Shown here: positions 16,750 through 25,876 of the stretch, piece by piece
Numbering within the stretch: position 1 is the first letter of the stretch
Layout of the letters: each line of letters starts with the position of its first letter
NCBI RefSeq assembly: GCF_900187045.1
Contig: NZ_LT906453.1
Span: 2,480,001-2,544,000 of the forward strand
Source of the DNA: Dermatophilus congolensis
Lineage (GTDB): Bacteria; Actinomycetota; Actinomycetes; Actinomycetales; Dermatophilaceae
Direction of reading: 5' to 3'
Length of the DNA stretch: 64,000 nt
Position numbers and translations under genes: made by a program
The notes under the pieces: model-generated
What the model saw: the letters and a program-made list of their open reading frames with translations, nothing else
Databases searched by the model: none
Told to the model about the DNA's origin: nothing

Positions 16750-17928
16750 ATGACCTCATCAACCGGCCCCCGCATCCTGATCGCCGCGCCCTACTACACC
16801 CCTGCTTGGCGTGGCGGCGGCCCCATCCGCAGCCTTGCTGCCATCACTAACCAGCACGGCGACCGCCACCATTTCCTCGTGATCACCAGTGCATACGACT
16901 GGGGCGGTGTGCCTTTAGATGTCGATACCACCGATTGGGTCCGCACCGGCTCTGCACTTGTGCGCTACTTACCCACTACTTTTGGCTCCCTGAACACTAT
17001 TCCTGCCTACGTTCGAGCCTGGCGCCAAGCCACCAGTAGCCCCTCTGGACCACCAGACATCACTTACCTCACCGGAGCCTTCCCTCCGCTATGGACATTG
17101 CTTCCTTTGCTGCTTGCGCGCACCAAAATCTTGTCGTTGGGGCGTGTGCTTATCGCACCTCGAGGAGAGTTTGGGACTGGTGCTCTAGCGCTGAAGGCTA
17201 AGAAAAAACGCTGCTTTCTTGCCGCAGCACGGTTCGCTGGTCTTTATCGAGACGTCACATGGCATGCCTCTTCTTCTGCTGAAGCCGTCGACATTCGTAG
17301 CGTTTTCCCTGAAGCTAGGATTCTCATCCGGCAGAACGAGACTGACCTACCTACCTGCGCTACTCGACCGCGCACTTTGACGACGTCTGCGCTGCGGCTG
17401 CTTTATCTAGGGCGGCTATCACCGAAAAAAGGTATCGAGACATTCCTGGCTGCTCTGCGGTACGTGAATTCTCCAGTTCAGGTCACTATCGCTGGAACTG
17501 CTGACAGCGATGAATATGCCTCCATGCTGCGCGCTCTTGCCAATAAGAGCAAGCATCCAGTGTCTTTCGTTGGTGGGATCGAACGTAATCGTGTGCAGGA
17601 AACTTTTTGTGAACATGATCTGTTTGTTTTTCCCACTACCAACGAAAACTTCGGCCACACAGTGGCTGAATCACTTTCCGCGGCGGTACCTGTGATGTTG
17701 CATCGCGGTTCTACCCCGTGGCCTGTGCTGCTTCCGCATGTACCGGCCGGAGCGCTGGAGCTGCTTGACACGTTTGATCCGCGTGACTGGGCTGAACATA
17801 TTGATGCTGTCGCGGCTCGTTCTCCTGAGCAGCGTTTGTCGGATCGGCAAGCAGCTGCAGATGCCTACGACGCGTGGCGTGCATGTACGCCGACACAGTC
17901 AGTATTCGACATGCTGCTCGAGCAGTAA
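16750..17928 (+). CDS. GT4-family glycosyltransferase
   Basis: This 392-residue GT-B protein has AAPYYTPAWRGGGPIRSLAAI at the N-terminus, LLYLGRLSPKKGIETFL as the start of the nucleotide-binding half, and an E-x7-E motif in FPTTNENFGHTVAESLSAAVPV. As the last gene of the capE-F-G operon it is the best local candidate for transferring L-FucNAc or a related residue to the lipid carrier; that substrate is inference. From about 16.9 kb the codon use becomes less C-biased than in the preceding cap genes. It converges on the flippase gene, whose end is 10 nt away. Confidence 0.9.
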   Translation: MTSSTGPRILIAAPYYTPAWRGGGPIRSLAAITNQHGDRHHFLVITSAYDWGGVPLDVDTTDWVRTGSALVRYLPTTFGSLNTIPAYVRAWRQATSSPSGPPDITYLTGAFPPLWTLLPLLLARTKILSLGRVLIAPRGEFGTGALALKAKKKRCFLAAARFAGLYRDVTWHASSSAEAVDIRSVFPEARILIRQNETDLPTCATRPRTLTTSALRLLYLGRLSPKKGIETFLAALRYVNSPVQVTIAGTADSDEYASMLRALANKSKHPVSFVGGIERNRVQETFCEHDLFVFPTTNENFGHTVAESLSAAVPVMLHRGSTPWPVLLPHVPAGALELLDTFDPRDWAEHIDAVAARSPEQRLSDRQAAADAYDAWRACTPTQSVFDMLLEQ

Positions 17929-17938
17929 GACTGCGTAG

Positions 17939-19402
17939 TCAGCGGTGATGTCGCTGCAGCCTCTTCATCCAAGTTCGGGTCTGGTCTGGGTGGGTGATGC
18001 ACCACACCAACACGATGAGTGCAGCGATACCGATGCGGGCAAGAGACCCAAGGTTCGTCAGGGTCGCGGCCAGGAATGTGATTATGACTGCTGATATAAT
18101 CAGGGCTGCTTCAGCTGTCCATCGCATCTCATATTTTTTCCAGGCTCGGGCGATGGTGGCTGAAGAGGTAGTCGACACACCTACTAAATATCCGATGGCG
18201 ACTGCCTCGATTCCCCACGAACGTGGCGAGAGTGTCCATACCGTGACTGCTGTTGCTAGTCCGGCAAGGCTGGCGATGGTCGTGTAGAGAATGCCGTTGC
18301 GTGAGCCAGCGGTGATGGCGTTGACGCAGGGAACAGCAATCATTGTGATGAGGACAGCCAGAAGCAGGATCGCCATGAGTGGGGCGGATCGGGTGAAGGC
18401 AGTGCCGTAAAAAGTTTGGATGATTTCGGGGGCTAGTAGGGATGCCACGACGACTAGTGGGAGCACAAGGAAGGTCAGGCCGCGTACTCCACGGTCGAGT
18501 TGTGTTGTGACTGCTGTGTTGTCTTTGCGGCCGAAGGCTTCGGCCATGTTGGGGTAGAGCACAAGGGATAGCGCTCCGGATAGGAGGGTTAGGGGCATGG
18601 CGAGGTTCCAGGCTGCGGAGTAGGCCCCGGCTGCGGCGTGTCCGTGTGTGGATGCGATGAGTATGGATAGTTGCACAAGCCCGGCCGAGGCGAGTGAGCC
18701 GAGTGCGCCTAGGGTGACGAAGCGGTCGATTTCTCTGGTGAGTGCATGGGTTTGGGGTGTAGGCAGGGGTGGATGGGGGGTGTGCCATGGCCAGCACGCC
18801 GCGGTCAGGAGCAGGAAGCCTAAGGCTGGTGGGATAAGCAGTCGTAGGTCGGTGATGCCCAGGGAGATGGCGACGACGACGCCGAGTAGTCCGGTGAGGG
18901 ATAGAGCGCAGTCGAGGGTGACGACGCGGGTGACGGCGCCGACTCCGTAGTGGATGCCACGGGTGTATTGCTGTCCGGCGATACCGAGGAGGAAGAGAGC
19001 GACGCAGGTGGCGCTGAGGGGGTCGTTTGCGCGGGTGAGGGTGATGGGGATGGAGATGAGGGCGAGAAGGAGGGCGGTGGTGATGACGCGGTGGTTGAGG
19101 TGGGTGGCGATGGTGTCGATTTCGTTGTGGTTTTTTCGTCCGCGGGCTTGGGCGAGGAAGCGTGAGGCTGCTTGGCCGGCGGTGGTGGGCCACAGGAGGA
19201 TGAGAAGTTGGGCGGTTGCTTGGCCGGTGGCTACGAGGCCTAGTGCGGTGGCTCCGGCGTAGCGGCCGATGATGATGGTGATGGCTAGGCGGATGGCGCC
19301 TTGGCTGGCTAGTCCGATGAAGCTGGTGATGCCTCGGCGGGTGAGGTGGTGGTCGGTGGGTTGGTGCAGGTTGATGGGGCTGCGGAGGGGGTGGGGGTTC
19401 AT
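17939..19402 (-). CDS. Polysaccharide flippase (Wzx/MATE-like, MOP superfamily)
   Basis: This 487-residue protein starts at ATG 19402, overlapping the upstream GT4 stop by 4 nt. A long in-frame upstream extension is a shadow of that gene. It has about 12-14 hydrophobic helices, opening with GITSFIGLASQGAIRLAITIIIGRYAGATALGL, which is typical of Wzx/MurJ-type polysaccharide exporters. It should flip undecaprenyl-linked repeat units across the membrane. The surrounding initiating transferase, GT enzymes, Wzz-like and Wzy-like proteins complete a Wzx/Wzy pathway. Confidence 0.88.
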   Translation of the reverse strand: MNPHPLRSPINLHQPTDHHLTRRGITSFIGLASQGAIRLAITIIIGRYAGATALGLVATGQATAQLLILLWPTTAGQAASRFLAQARGRKNHNEIDTIATHLNHRVITTALLLALISIPITLTRANDPLSATCVALFLLGIAGQQYTRGIHYGVGAVTRVVTLDCALSLTGLLGVVVAISLGITDLRLLIPPALGFLLLTAACWPWHTPHPPLPTPQTHALTREIDRFVTLGALGSLASAGLVQLSILIASTHGHAAAGAYSAAWNLAMPLTLLSGALSLVLYPNMAEAFGRKDNTAVTTQLDRGVRGLTFLVLPLVVVASLLAPEIIQTFYGTAFTRSAPLMAILLLAVLITMIAVPCVNAITAGSRNGILYTTIASLAGLATAVTVWTLSPRSWGIEAVAIGYLVGVSTTSSATIARAWKKYEMRWTAEAALIISAVIITFLAATLTNLGSLARIGIAALIVLVWCITHPDQTRTWMKRLQRHHR

Positions 19403-20613
19403 GAGGTGAGTGCGCTGCGGAGTATGTCGATTTCGGCGGTAACGGTGTTGTGCCAGGAGTGGTTTTGGGTGTGTTGGGTCATGTGTTGGGGGCTGGGTGG
19501 GTTGGCGAGGATGGTTAGGGCGCGGGTGGCGAAGTGGTGGATGAAGTCGTTTTCGGTGGTGGTGTTGTTTGGGGGTGTGACGAGGGCGGTGGCGTCGAGG
19601 GCTGATTCGCGTAGGCCGCCGGTGTCGGTGGCGACGACGGGGGTGCAGGCTGCGTAGCTTTCGGTGACGACGCATCCCCAGCCTTCTGCTCGGCTGGGGA
19701 CTAGGAGGAGGTCGGCGGCGTGCATGAGGGCAGGTATGTGGTGGTGGGGTTGTCGGCCTAGGAGGGTGATGTTGGGGTGGTTGGTGAGCTGGTTGTGTAG
19801 GGGGCCATCGCCGGCAATGACTAGGTGGGCGTGGGGGTGGGTGTGGGTGATGGTGTTGAGGATGGCGGGGAGGCGGTCGGCGCCTTTGATGGGTAGGAGG
19901 TTTCCTACGTAGAGGAGTCGGGGTCCGGTGGTGTGTTGCCATGGGTCGGGGGTGGGTGTGGGGGTGTTGGGGTTGGTGAAGAGGTTGAGGTCTACGCCAT
20001 TGGGGATGACGTGGCTGTTGGTGCGGGGCATGCCGAGGTCGGTGGCGTGGGTGCGTAGGGCGTTGGAAACGTAGATGGTGGCGGCGGCGTGGTTGAGGGT
20101 GTTGACGGCGGTGCGGGGGTTGTGAGTGATGGTGTGGGTCACGTCGCTGCCGTGCATGGTGACGACGTAGGGGATGTGTAGGTGGTGGGCTAGGGCGGCG
20201 GCGATGTGGCCGGCGGCGAGGCTGTACATGCCGTGTGCGTGGATGATGTCGTAGGGCTGGGGTTCTTGGTGGCAGTGGTGGATGAGTGCGGTGGTGGCGG
20301 TGTGGATTGCGTGGGTGGGGGTGTGTGCTGTGCGGCTGGCGATGGTGTCAATGAGGTTCCAGTGGGCTGGGGTGGAGAGCCATCCGGTGTTTTGGGCGTG
20401 GGGTGCGAGTTGTTGGTCGGTGTGTGTGGGTGCGTGCATGGCCGCGCGTAGGAGGCGGACTGGGGGTGTGTAGGTGGGGGTTAGTGCGATGGGTTGGAGG
20501 TGGAGGTTGGGGTGGTTGAGGTTGTTGATGGCGGTGACGCGGTGGGTCATGTAGGGGGCGCCGCTTGGTGTTGCTCGGGTGGGGTAGGAGTTGGCGAGCA
20601 GAAGGATCCGCAC
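19399..20613 (-). CDS. GT4-family glycosyltransferase
   Basis: This 404-residue protein has the GT-B layout: LLLANSYPTRATPSGAPYMTHRV at the N-terminus (read in parts), IIHAHGMYSLAAG, VVTMHGSDVTHT, VIPNGVDLNLF, RLLYVGNLLPIKGADRLP, LVIAGDGPLHNQL, and the E-x7-E motif in EGWGCVVTESYAACTPVVATDTGGL. It starts at GTG 20613 without an obvious Shine-Dalgarno site. Coding is extremely rich in His, Thr and Asn codons (CAC, ACC, AAC), giving a strong C/A bias. It is translationally coupled to the flippase. Confidence 0.92.
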   Translation of the reverse strand: MRILLLANSYPTRATPSGAPYMTHRVTAINNLNHPNLHLQPIALTPTYTPPVRLLRAAMHAPTHTDQQLAPHAQNTGWLSTPAHWNLIDTIASRTAHTPTHAIHTATTALIHHCHQEPQPYDIIHAHGMYSLAAGHIAAALAHHLHIPYVVTMHGSDVTHTITHNPRTAVNTLNHAAATIYVSNALRTHATDLGMPRTNSHVIPNGVDLNLFTNPNTPTPTPDPWQHTTGPRLLYVGNLLPIKGADRLPAILNTITHTHPHAHLVIAGDGPLHNQLTNHPNITLLGRQPHHHIPALMHAADLLLVPSRAEGWGCVVTESYAACTPVVATDTGGLRESALDATALVTPPNNTTTENDFIHHFATRALTILANPPSPQHMTQHTQNHSWHNTVTAEIDILRSALTS

Positions 20614-20952
20614 TGGGTCAGTGTGGCATTGCTGGGGGTTGTCGTTGGGGAATGTTGGGGGGTGTTGCGTGGTGTGGTTGGTGGTGGTTGTGGCTGGCTG
20701 GTGTGTTTATGGGTTTTGTTGGTGTTGTTTGTTGTTGGGCTGTTGGTACACATGCTGGAGCTGGGGGAAGCCGGACGGTTGTTCTAGACGGGTATCGTGG
20801 TTGAGTCCACTTCCCGAACATCGCTTGTTCGTCGCCTCTGGCTGCACTTGCGAATAGCCCCGTGGGGTCAGGTGGCGTTGTTGCAACGCCGCGCCGGGGG
20901 ATTGGCGTGTGGTGTCGTGGGCGTGAATAGCTGTCGTATTAGGGGGATTTAC
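20614..20952. other. G/T-skewed divergent intergenic region
   Basis: This 339-nt gap separates a minus-strand GT4 gene from the Wzz-like gene. Bases 20614-20760 on the plus strand are almost entirely G and T, continuing the skew of the neighbouring gene beyond its start. A hairpin CGAACA (20815-20820) with TGTTCG (20826-20831) lies in the second half. The reading frame from 20797 is in frame with the Wzz-like gene, but GTG 20953 has the better ribosome site. No small gene is supported. Confidence 0.4.
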
Positions 20953-22095
20953 GTGGCCAGTCCGGGCCTTGCAAATATCGACCCGTGGGGTCGTTCGCTG
21001 ATCGAGACGTTGCGTCGTTGGTGGTGGATCCCTGCCGCGTTGGCGTTTGTGGGTGCTGTGGTGGGGGGTGTGATTGGTGGGAGTTCTCCGGCGACGGCGA
21101 CGGCGTTGTTGCGGGTGCAGTCGACTGCGAACAATGGTGATGGGCTGACGCAGGCGCAGCAGAGCGCGTTGACGGAGACGGGTACTTCGGAGGTTTTTCA
21201 GGCGGCTGCGAAGCAGTTGCGTTCCTCGGAGGGTGATCTTCGGGCGCGTACTGAGTTGGCTGCGGTTCCGCAGTCGTTGATGATTTCGGCGAGTGTTACT
21301 GGTGATAGTCCTGAGGCTGCGGCGAATGCGACGAACGTGTTTGCTCAGGCGGCGGTGGCTGCGAGTAATGCTCGTGTGGCTGCGGATTTGAATTCGTTGA
21401 GTGAGCAGACGAGTCAGATTATTCGTGGTTCGCATTTGAATAATCCGCAGGCGGAGCAGGCTCGGGTTGCGGCGTTGGGTCAGGCGTTGGCGAGTAGTCA
21501 GGCCAATACGTTGGCGCAGTCGCGTCAGTTGACTGTGGTTCAGCCGGCGACGGCTGCGGGTGTGAAGCAGACATCGGCTGCGGTGTTGGTTGTTTTGGGT
21601 GCTGTCGGTGGCGGCTTGGTTGGTGCGGGTATTGCGTTGCTCGTGGGTGGTCGCCGTGGCCGGATGGGCAAGTTGGCGGAGATGCGTCGTTTGTACCCGA
21701 ATGTGGAGTTTTTGCCCACGCGTGATGTTGCTGCGGTGTTGAGCATGGAGACTCCTTCGCCGCAGCGTGTGGTGGTCACTGGTGTGCGTTTGCCGGCTGC
21801 GGATGTGCAGGAGTTGGTGGGTCCGGTGGCTGAGGGTTTTGAGGCTCTTGGTCGTGAGGTGTCAGTGACGAAGAATATGGCGGCGTATGGGGCTTCGCAG
21901 CAGACGCCGTCGGATCCGAAGGGCCCTGTCACGGTGTTGGAGACGGGCTTGTCCACTGCCATTGTGAAGCGTGTTGCTCGCGATCCTGAGGCTGTGTTGT
22001 TGGTCTTGGTGCGTTCGGGCAAGACGCGTTTTGAGTGGCTTGATGAGTACGCGGGGCAATTCGGTGAGCGTACGTACATTGTTGTCGAGGGCTGA
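20953..22095 (+). CDS. Wzz-like polysaccharide chain-length/co-polymerase protein
   Basis: This 380-residue protein starts at GTG 20953, after AGGGGGA. Residues about 22-45 form a first membrane helix, with LRRWWWIPAALAFVGAVVGG just after a short cytoplasmic lead. A helical periplasmic-type region rich in Ala/Gln/Ser follows. A second membrane helix lies near 210-235 (AAVLVVLGAVGGGLVGAGIALLVGG). About 140 cytoplasmic residues follow without Walker motifs or a tyrosine cluster, so it is a Wzz/CapA-type protein without a kinase domain. It probably governs polymer length with the Wzy-like protein encoded just downstream. The tail may be a degenerate BY-kinase-like fold (VVVTGVRLPAADVQELVGPVAEGFEALG); that is speculation. 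Confidence 0.75.
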   Translation: MASPGLANIDPWGRSLIETLRRWWWIPAALAFVGAVVGGVIGGSSPATATALLRVQSTANNGDGLTQAQQSALTETGTSEVFQAAAKQLRSSEGDLRARTELAAVPQSLMISASVTGDSPEAAANATNVFAQAAVAASNARVAADLNSLSEQTSQIIRGSHLNNPQAEQARVAALGQALASSQANTLAQSRQLTVVQPATAAGVKQTSAAVLVVLGAVGGGLVGAGIALLVGGRRGRMGKLAEMRRLYPNVEFLPTRDVAAVLSMETPSPQRVVVTGVRLPAADVQELVGPVAEGFEALGREVSVTKNMAAYGASQQTPSDPKGPVTVLETGLSTAIVKRVARDPEAVLLVLVRSGKTRFEWLDEYAGQFGERTYIVVEG

Positions 22096-23518
22096 TGGGG
22101 AGCGGGGCTTTGTCTCCGCTCCTTTGTCTCAGCACCAGCAGCGCGCGCATCAGCGGTTTGTGTTGCGTGAGTCGCATCTGGCTGTTGAGCGTGAGTCGAA
22201 GTCACGTTATCCGTCGCGGTTGCTTGATCCGGTGTGGTGGATCGGCGTGTTGTTTGTCGCGAACTTCTTCCTCATGCGTTTGTCGGTTCCGGGGATTGAT
22301 ATTTCGCTGTCGGTGCCGCTGACGATCGTGTGGTTGGGGTTGGCGTGGCGTTGTCACGTGATTGTGGTTGAGCCGCGGCGATTTTTGTTGTGGGTTGCTG
22401 CTGGTGGCGTTGCTGCTTTAGTCACTTTTCCGCAGATTCTGTTTGTTCCTGCTCCGTATGTGAGCGTGAACAGTTGGTTGTTGTGGATGGTGACCTGGCT
22501 TCCTGCAGCGTTCATGATGGCTGATCGCAGTCGTGGGACGTTTGAGCGTGCACTGCGGGCAGTGAAGAACATCGGTTTGGGTTTGGCGAGCATCTCGGTG
22601 TTGTTCATGGTGGTGCAGGCAACTCCGATTGGGTATCGCGATTTTATTGGCGAGTCTTTGCCGTCCAATCTTGTGGTGAGCGGCTTTAACACGTCGTATC
22701 CGCTTTTTTATGAGGCGAATATCTATAAGTCGAATGGCTGGTTCGCGTTGGAGCCGTCGTTCATGTCTTTCATTCTGGGTTTGTGCATTTTGGCGGCGTT
22801 GCTGATTCGTGCGCGGATCTGGGAGGTCATGGTTTTGTCGGTTGGCATGCTGGTGACGGCTGCTGGTTCGGGCATGTTTGTGGCTTTGATTGGTGTGGTT
22901 GTGATGCTGTGGCAGCGGCAGTGGCCGTTGCTGCGTCGTTACTTGATACCGGGTTTGGTATTGGCTGCGGTGGCTGCTCCAACGACTATTGGTAAAACCA
23001 TTTTGGATCGGTTGAGTGAGGGGTCGAGTGAGAATTCTTCGACTGCTCTGCGCACGTTTGAGCCGTACCTGTATTTGTTTCCCAAGTGGGTGTCTGATTG
23101 GGGCATCGTGTTGTTTGGGGGCGGCCCGGGGTCGTCCCGGTATGTGGTGGATGCCTCAGGTGTGAATGGTCTGCTGGTGCCGACGGTGGGCAAGGTGTTC
23201 TTCGATTACGGACTTATCGCAGGGGCATTGCTGGCTGTGATCATCGTGGTTTCGTATGTGAAGGCTACTGAGCCTGCTATTGGGATGTCGGTGTTGGTGT
23301 CGATGTTGGTGTTGCAGCCGCCGGCGCAGCCGTTGATGGTTCCGGCATTTTTGTTGAGCACGCTATGGGCCCCGGCATTGCGAGACAACATTTTGGCGGG
23401 CACTGAGCGTCTTTATGCTCCTCGTGGGGTGGCATTATCTGCCGCTGGTGTCTCTGGCGTTGCTGGTTCTGCTTCTGCGGCGGTTTCGGCTGGTTCTTCT
23501 TCCTCTGAAAGAGAGTGA
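22043..23518 (+). CDS. Wzy-like O-antigen polymerase/ligase membrane protein
   Basis: From ATG 22043 this is a 491-residue protein that overlaps the end of the Wzz-like gene. After a ~65-residue polar lead it has about 10-12 hydrophobic helices, for example WWIGVLFVANFFLM, FLLWVAAGGVAALVTF, GFNTSYPLFYEANIYKSNGW (a polar loop), and FMSFILGLCILAALLI. A large loop with GGGPGSSRYVVDASG lies before the last helices, as in Wzy proteins. The C-terminal ~45 residues are Ser/Ala-rich. The start is uncertain: GTG at 22064 or 22158 would also fit, and no strong ribosome site is visible. It probably polymerises the repeat units. Confidence 0.75.
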   Translation: MSTRGNSVSVRTLLSRADGERGFVSAPLSQHQQRAHQRFVLRESHLAVERESKSRYPSRLLDPVWWIGVLFVANFFLMRLSVPGIDISLSVPLTIVWLGLAWRCHVIVVEPRRFLLWVAAGGVAALVTFPQILFVPAPYVSVNSWLLWMVTWLPAAFMMADRSRGTFERALRAVKNIGLGLASISVLFMVVQATPIGYRDFIGESLPSNLVVSGFNTSYPLFYEANIYKSNGWFALEPSFMSFILGLCILAALLIRARIWEVMVLSVGMLVTAAGSGMFVALIGVVVMLWQRQWPLLRRYLIPGLVLAAVAAPTTIGKTILDRLSEGSSENSSTALRTFEPYLYLFPKWVSDWGIVLFGGGPGSSRYVVDASGVNGLLVPTVGKVFFDYGLIAGALLAVIIVVSYVKATEPAIGMSVLVSMLVLQPPAQPLMVPAFLLSTLWAPALRDNILAGTERLYAPRGVALSAAGVSGVAGSASAAVSAGSSSSERE

Positions 23519-23525
23519 TCGCTTC

Positions 23526-24542
23526 ATGTCTGAGTTGGTCAGCGTGATCATGCCTGTTCTCAACGAGTCGGCTTCGGTTGAGGGGGCGGTGAAGTCGATC
23601 CTGTCCCAGGAGGGCGTGGATGTTGAGGTGCTTGTTGTTGATGGCCGTTCTTCGGATGACACTGCGCAGATAGTGCGTCGGTTAGCGTCGCAGGATGAGC
23701 GGGTGCGCCTGTTGGATAACCCGAAGGTTGTGATCCCCTCGGGGTTGAATGTCGGGTTGGCTGCTGCGCGTGGGTCGTTTGTGGCGCGGGTTGATGGGCA
23801 CGCGACGATCACGCCGGGGTATTTTGCGCAGGCGTTGAAGCGTTTTGCGGAGAATCCGAAGTTGGCTGCGGTGGGTGGTTTGCGTACCGGGGTTTCTTCC
23901 ACTCCGACGGGGCGGGCAATTGGGTTGGTGCAGTCGAGCCCGTTTGCGATTGGTGATTCGATTAATCATTTCGGCACTGAGTATCAGTTGACTGATCATG
24001 CGTCGTTTGGAGTGTATCGCGCCGATGTTGCTCGTCAGGTCGGCGGCTGGGATGAGAACCTCATGGTCAATGAGGACGTGGATTTCGATCACCGGATTGC
24101 GTTGGCTGGGTATGAGATCGGTTTTGATCCTCAGATGGGGATCTTGTGGCATGTGCGTGACAACGTGCCGGATTTGTTCCGTCAATATCGACGCTATGGG
24201 CGGGGTAAAGCGTTGATGGTTCGTAAAAATGGCCGGGAGGCATTGCGGCCGCGTCACTTGGCGGCTCCGGTGGCGGTGATGGGCACGGTGGCGTTGGCTG
24301 CGCTGGCTTCGCGTCACCCACGGTTGGCGCTGGCTGGTTATGCCCCGTATTTGGGGGGTCTTGCTGTTGCGAGCACGAAGGCGTTGAAGAGTCGTGAGGA
24401 TTCAGCGCCGGTGGACGTGAAATCGTTGCCGTTGGCGTTTGCGGGAATTCACTACGGGTGGGGTATTGGGTTCTTGGAGGGGTATGTGTTGGGTAAGCAG
24501 CCGCGTCGTACTAGTGGCCGTGATAATTCCGATGCTGAGTAG
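23526..24542 (+). CDS. GT2-family glycosyltransferase
   Basis: This 338-residue protein starts at ATG 23526, 7 nt after the polymerase stop; an in-frame upstream extension from 23415 is a shadow. It has the GT-A fold signature VSVIMPVLNESASVEGAVKSIL (read in parts), VLVVDGRSSDDTAQI, ARVDGHATITPGYF, and a catalytic-type ENLMVNEDVDFDHRIALAG. Two hydrophobic segments near the C-terminus (about 255-310) suggest membrane association. It resembles succinoglycan-type transferases. A close paralogue lies at 45.2-46.3 kb in the second glycan locus. Confidence 0.92.
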   Translation: MSELVSVIMPVLNESASVEGAVKSILSQEGVDVEVLVVDGRSSDDTAQIVRRLASQDERVRLLDNPKVVIPSGLNVGLAAARGSFVARVDGHATITPGYFAQALKRFAENPKLAAVGGLRTGVSSTPTGRAIGLVQSSPFAIGDSINHFGTEYQLTDHASFGVYRADVARQVGGWDENLMVNEDVDFDHRIALAGYEIGFDPQMGILWHVRDNVPDLFRQYRRYGRGKALMVRKNGREALRPRHLAAPVAVMGTVALAALASRHPRLALAGYAPYLGGLAVASTKALKSREDSAPVDVKSLPLAFAGIHYGWGIGFLEGYVLGKQPRRTSGRDNSDAE

Positions 24543-24560
24543 CCCTGTGGGTTTGTGATT

Positions 24561-24599
24561 GTGCCGGTGGCTTGAGGGAGTGTCTTGGGCCACCGGCAC
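24561..24599. terminator. Bidirectional hairpin between converging genes
   Basis: An 11-bp perfect inverted repeat (24561-24571 with 24589-24599, G+C-rich) lies between the GT2 stop and the converging acetyltransferase stop. It has no T tract. Confidence 0.6.
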
Positions 24600-24618
24600 A
24601 TGTGCTTGCGCGGGGTTT

Positions 24619-25224
24619 TCAGTTTTCGAGTAGTTCGAGGGTTTCGCCGTTTTGGCGGTATTTCTCTCCTGTGCTGGGACAGGTGAACAGTCCGTCTTCG
24701 CCGGGGGTGAGGGGTTCACCTGCACGGCCGACCCAGCCGATGCGTTTGGCGGGGACTCCGGCTACGAGTGCGTGTGCGGGGACGTTTTTGGTGACGACGG
24801 AGCCAGCTGCAACTAGGGCCCATGCTCCGATTTCGACTGGGGCAACGCATACGGATCGGGCGCCGATGGATGCTCCTTGGCGGCAGGTGACACCGACGTG
24901 TTCCCAGTCGTCTCCGCGTTTGAGGGTGCCGTCGGGGCTGATAGAGCGGGGGAAGTGGTCGTTGGTGAAGACGACTGCGGGGCCAACGAAGACGCCTTCT
25001 TCGAGTTCAGCGGGTTCGTAGACGAGGGCGTAGTTCTGGAGTTTGCAGTTGTCTCCCATTTTTACGCCGCTGCCGACGTAGGCGCCGCGTCCGATGATGC
25101 AGTTTTTCCCTAGTACTGCGTCTTCGCGGACTTGGGCTAGGTGCCAGACTGCGCTGCCTTCACCGAAGGTGGCGTTGTCGGCGACGTCGGCGCTTGCTTG
25201 AATGCGGACGGATGCCTCGGTCAT
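24619..25224 (-). CDS. Left-handed beta-helix sugar N-acetyltransferase (WbpD/WlbB-like)
   Basis: This 201-residue protein starts at ATG 25224, after AGGAGA; the longer upstream frame is a shadow. Hexapeptide repeats run from about residue 10 to 150, including ADVADNATFGEG, CIIGRGAYVGSGVKMG, CKLQNYALVYEPAELEEGVFVGPAV, FTNDHFPRS and ALVAAGSVVTKNVPAHALVAGVPAKRIGW. This is the WbpD/WlbB pattern, which acetylates the 3-amino group of a UDP-amino-dideoxy glucuronate or similar sugar using acetyl-CoA. The matching dehydrogenase (WbpA/WbpB) is not in the window; the DegT aminotransferase at 10-11.3 kb could be the partner. The C-terminal 40 residues (CPSTGEKYRQNGETLELL) are common in family members. 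Confidence 0.9.
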   Translation of the reverse strand: MTEASVRIQASADVADNATFGEGSAVWHLAQVREDAVLGKNCIIGRGAYVGSGVKMGDNCKLQNYALVYEPAELEEGVFVGPAVVFTNDHFPRSISPDGTLKRGDDWEHVGVTCRQGASIGARSVCVAPVEIGAWALVAAGSVVTKNVPAHALVAGVPAKRIGWVGRAGEPLTPGEDGLFTCPSTGEKYRQNGETLELLEN

Positions 25225-25470
25225 GGTTCTCCTGCTGTTTGGGTGATGTGTGCAGTGCCGGTGTTGGGGTTTGCGGGCCTGCCGATCACGATTGGCGTGT
25301 TGGGGGAAGCCTAATTGTGTTGGGGGTGGCTTGGCGTGCTGCGACTGTGGCGATGGCGGTGATTGCAGATGGCGGTTTGTGCGTTGAGTTGGTGTTGATG
25401 TCGGTGTGGTCGGGTTGCCTTGACCTTGGGGGCAGGGTTTTAGCCTGATCCGGTCATGGAGAGGGAAGAA

Positions 25471-25857
25471 ATGAAGATCGGTGATCTCGCGCTGAGGGCG
25501 GGTGTGACTGTGAAAGCTCTCCGGTACTACGAGTCGTTGGGTTTGTTGTCGCCGGGGCGCAGCGAAAATGGTTACCGCGTTTATAGCGAGAGAGATTTTC
25601 TCGTGACCTGTGAGATTAGGCATTTGGCGTCGTGTGGCATTCCGCCAAGTCGGGTTCGTCCGTTTATTGAGTGTCTCGATTCTGGGAATGAGTATTCGGA
25701 TGATTGTCCTGAGGCTGCTCGTCTTTATGAGGAGACGATGGTGGAGATTGAGCGGGTGATGGGTGAGCTGACTCGTCGTCATGCCACGTTGGGTGAGCAT
25801 CTGCGGCGGCGTGAGGAGCGCAGGTTGGCGGCTGAAAGTTCTTCCCTCGGAGATTAA
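25471..25857 (+). CDS. MerR-family transcriptional regulator
   Basis: This 128-residue protein starts at ATG 25471, preceded by GGAGAGGGA; ATG 25456 is a weaker option. Residues 1-70 are the MerR winged helix (MKIGDLALRAGVTVKALRYYESLGLLSP in two parts, then NGYRVYSERD), followed by a coiled coil (about 80-120). Four cysteines, at 47, 55, 68 and 79, could bind a metal or sense oxidants. It lies 19 nt before a DUF417/RclC-like membrane protein gene and probably controls it. MerR proteins act on promoters with a long spacer; a candidate TTGACC lies at 25420-25425, but the -10 could not be fixed. Confidence 0.92.
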   Translation: MKIGDLALRAGVTVKALRYYESLGLLSPGRSENGYRVYSERDFLVTCEIRHLASCGIPPSRVRPFIECLDSGNEYSDDCPEAARLYEETMVEIERVMGELTRRHATLGEHLRRREERRLAAESSSLGD

Positions 25858-25876
25858 AGAGTTTGGGGAAGGAATC

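Noticed and set aside
20815-20831. LexA/SOS-box-like dyad CGAACA...TGTTCG
   Set aside because: The spacer between GAAC and GTTC is 7 nt, while actinobacterial SOS boxes have 4; the context is a polysaccharide gene.
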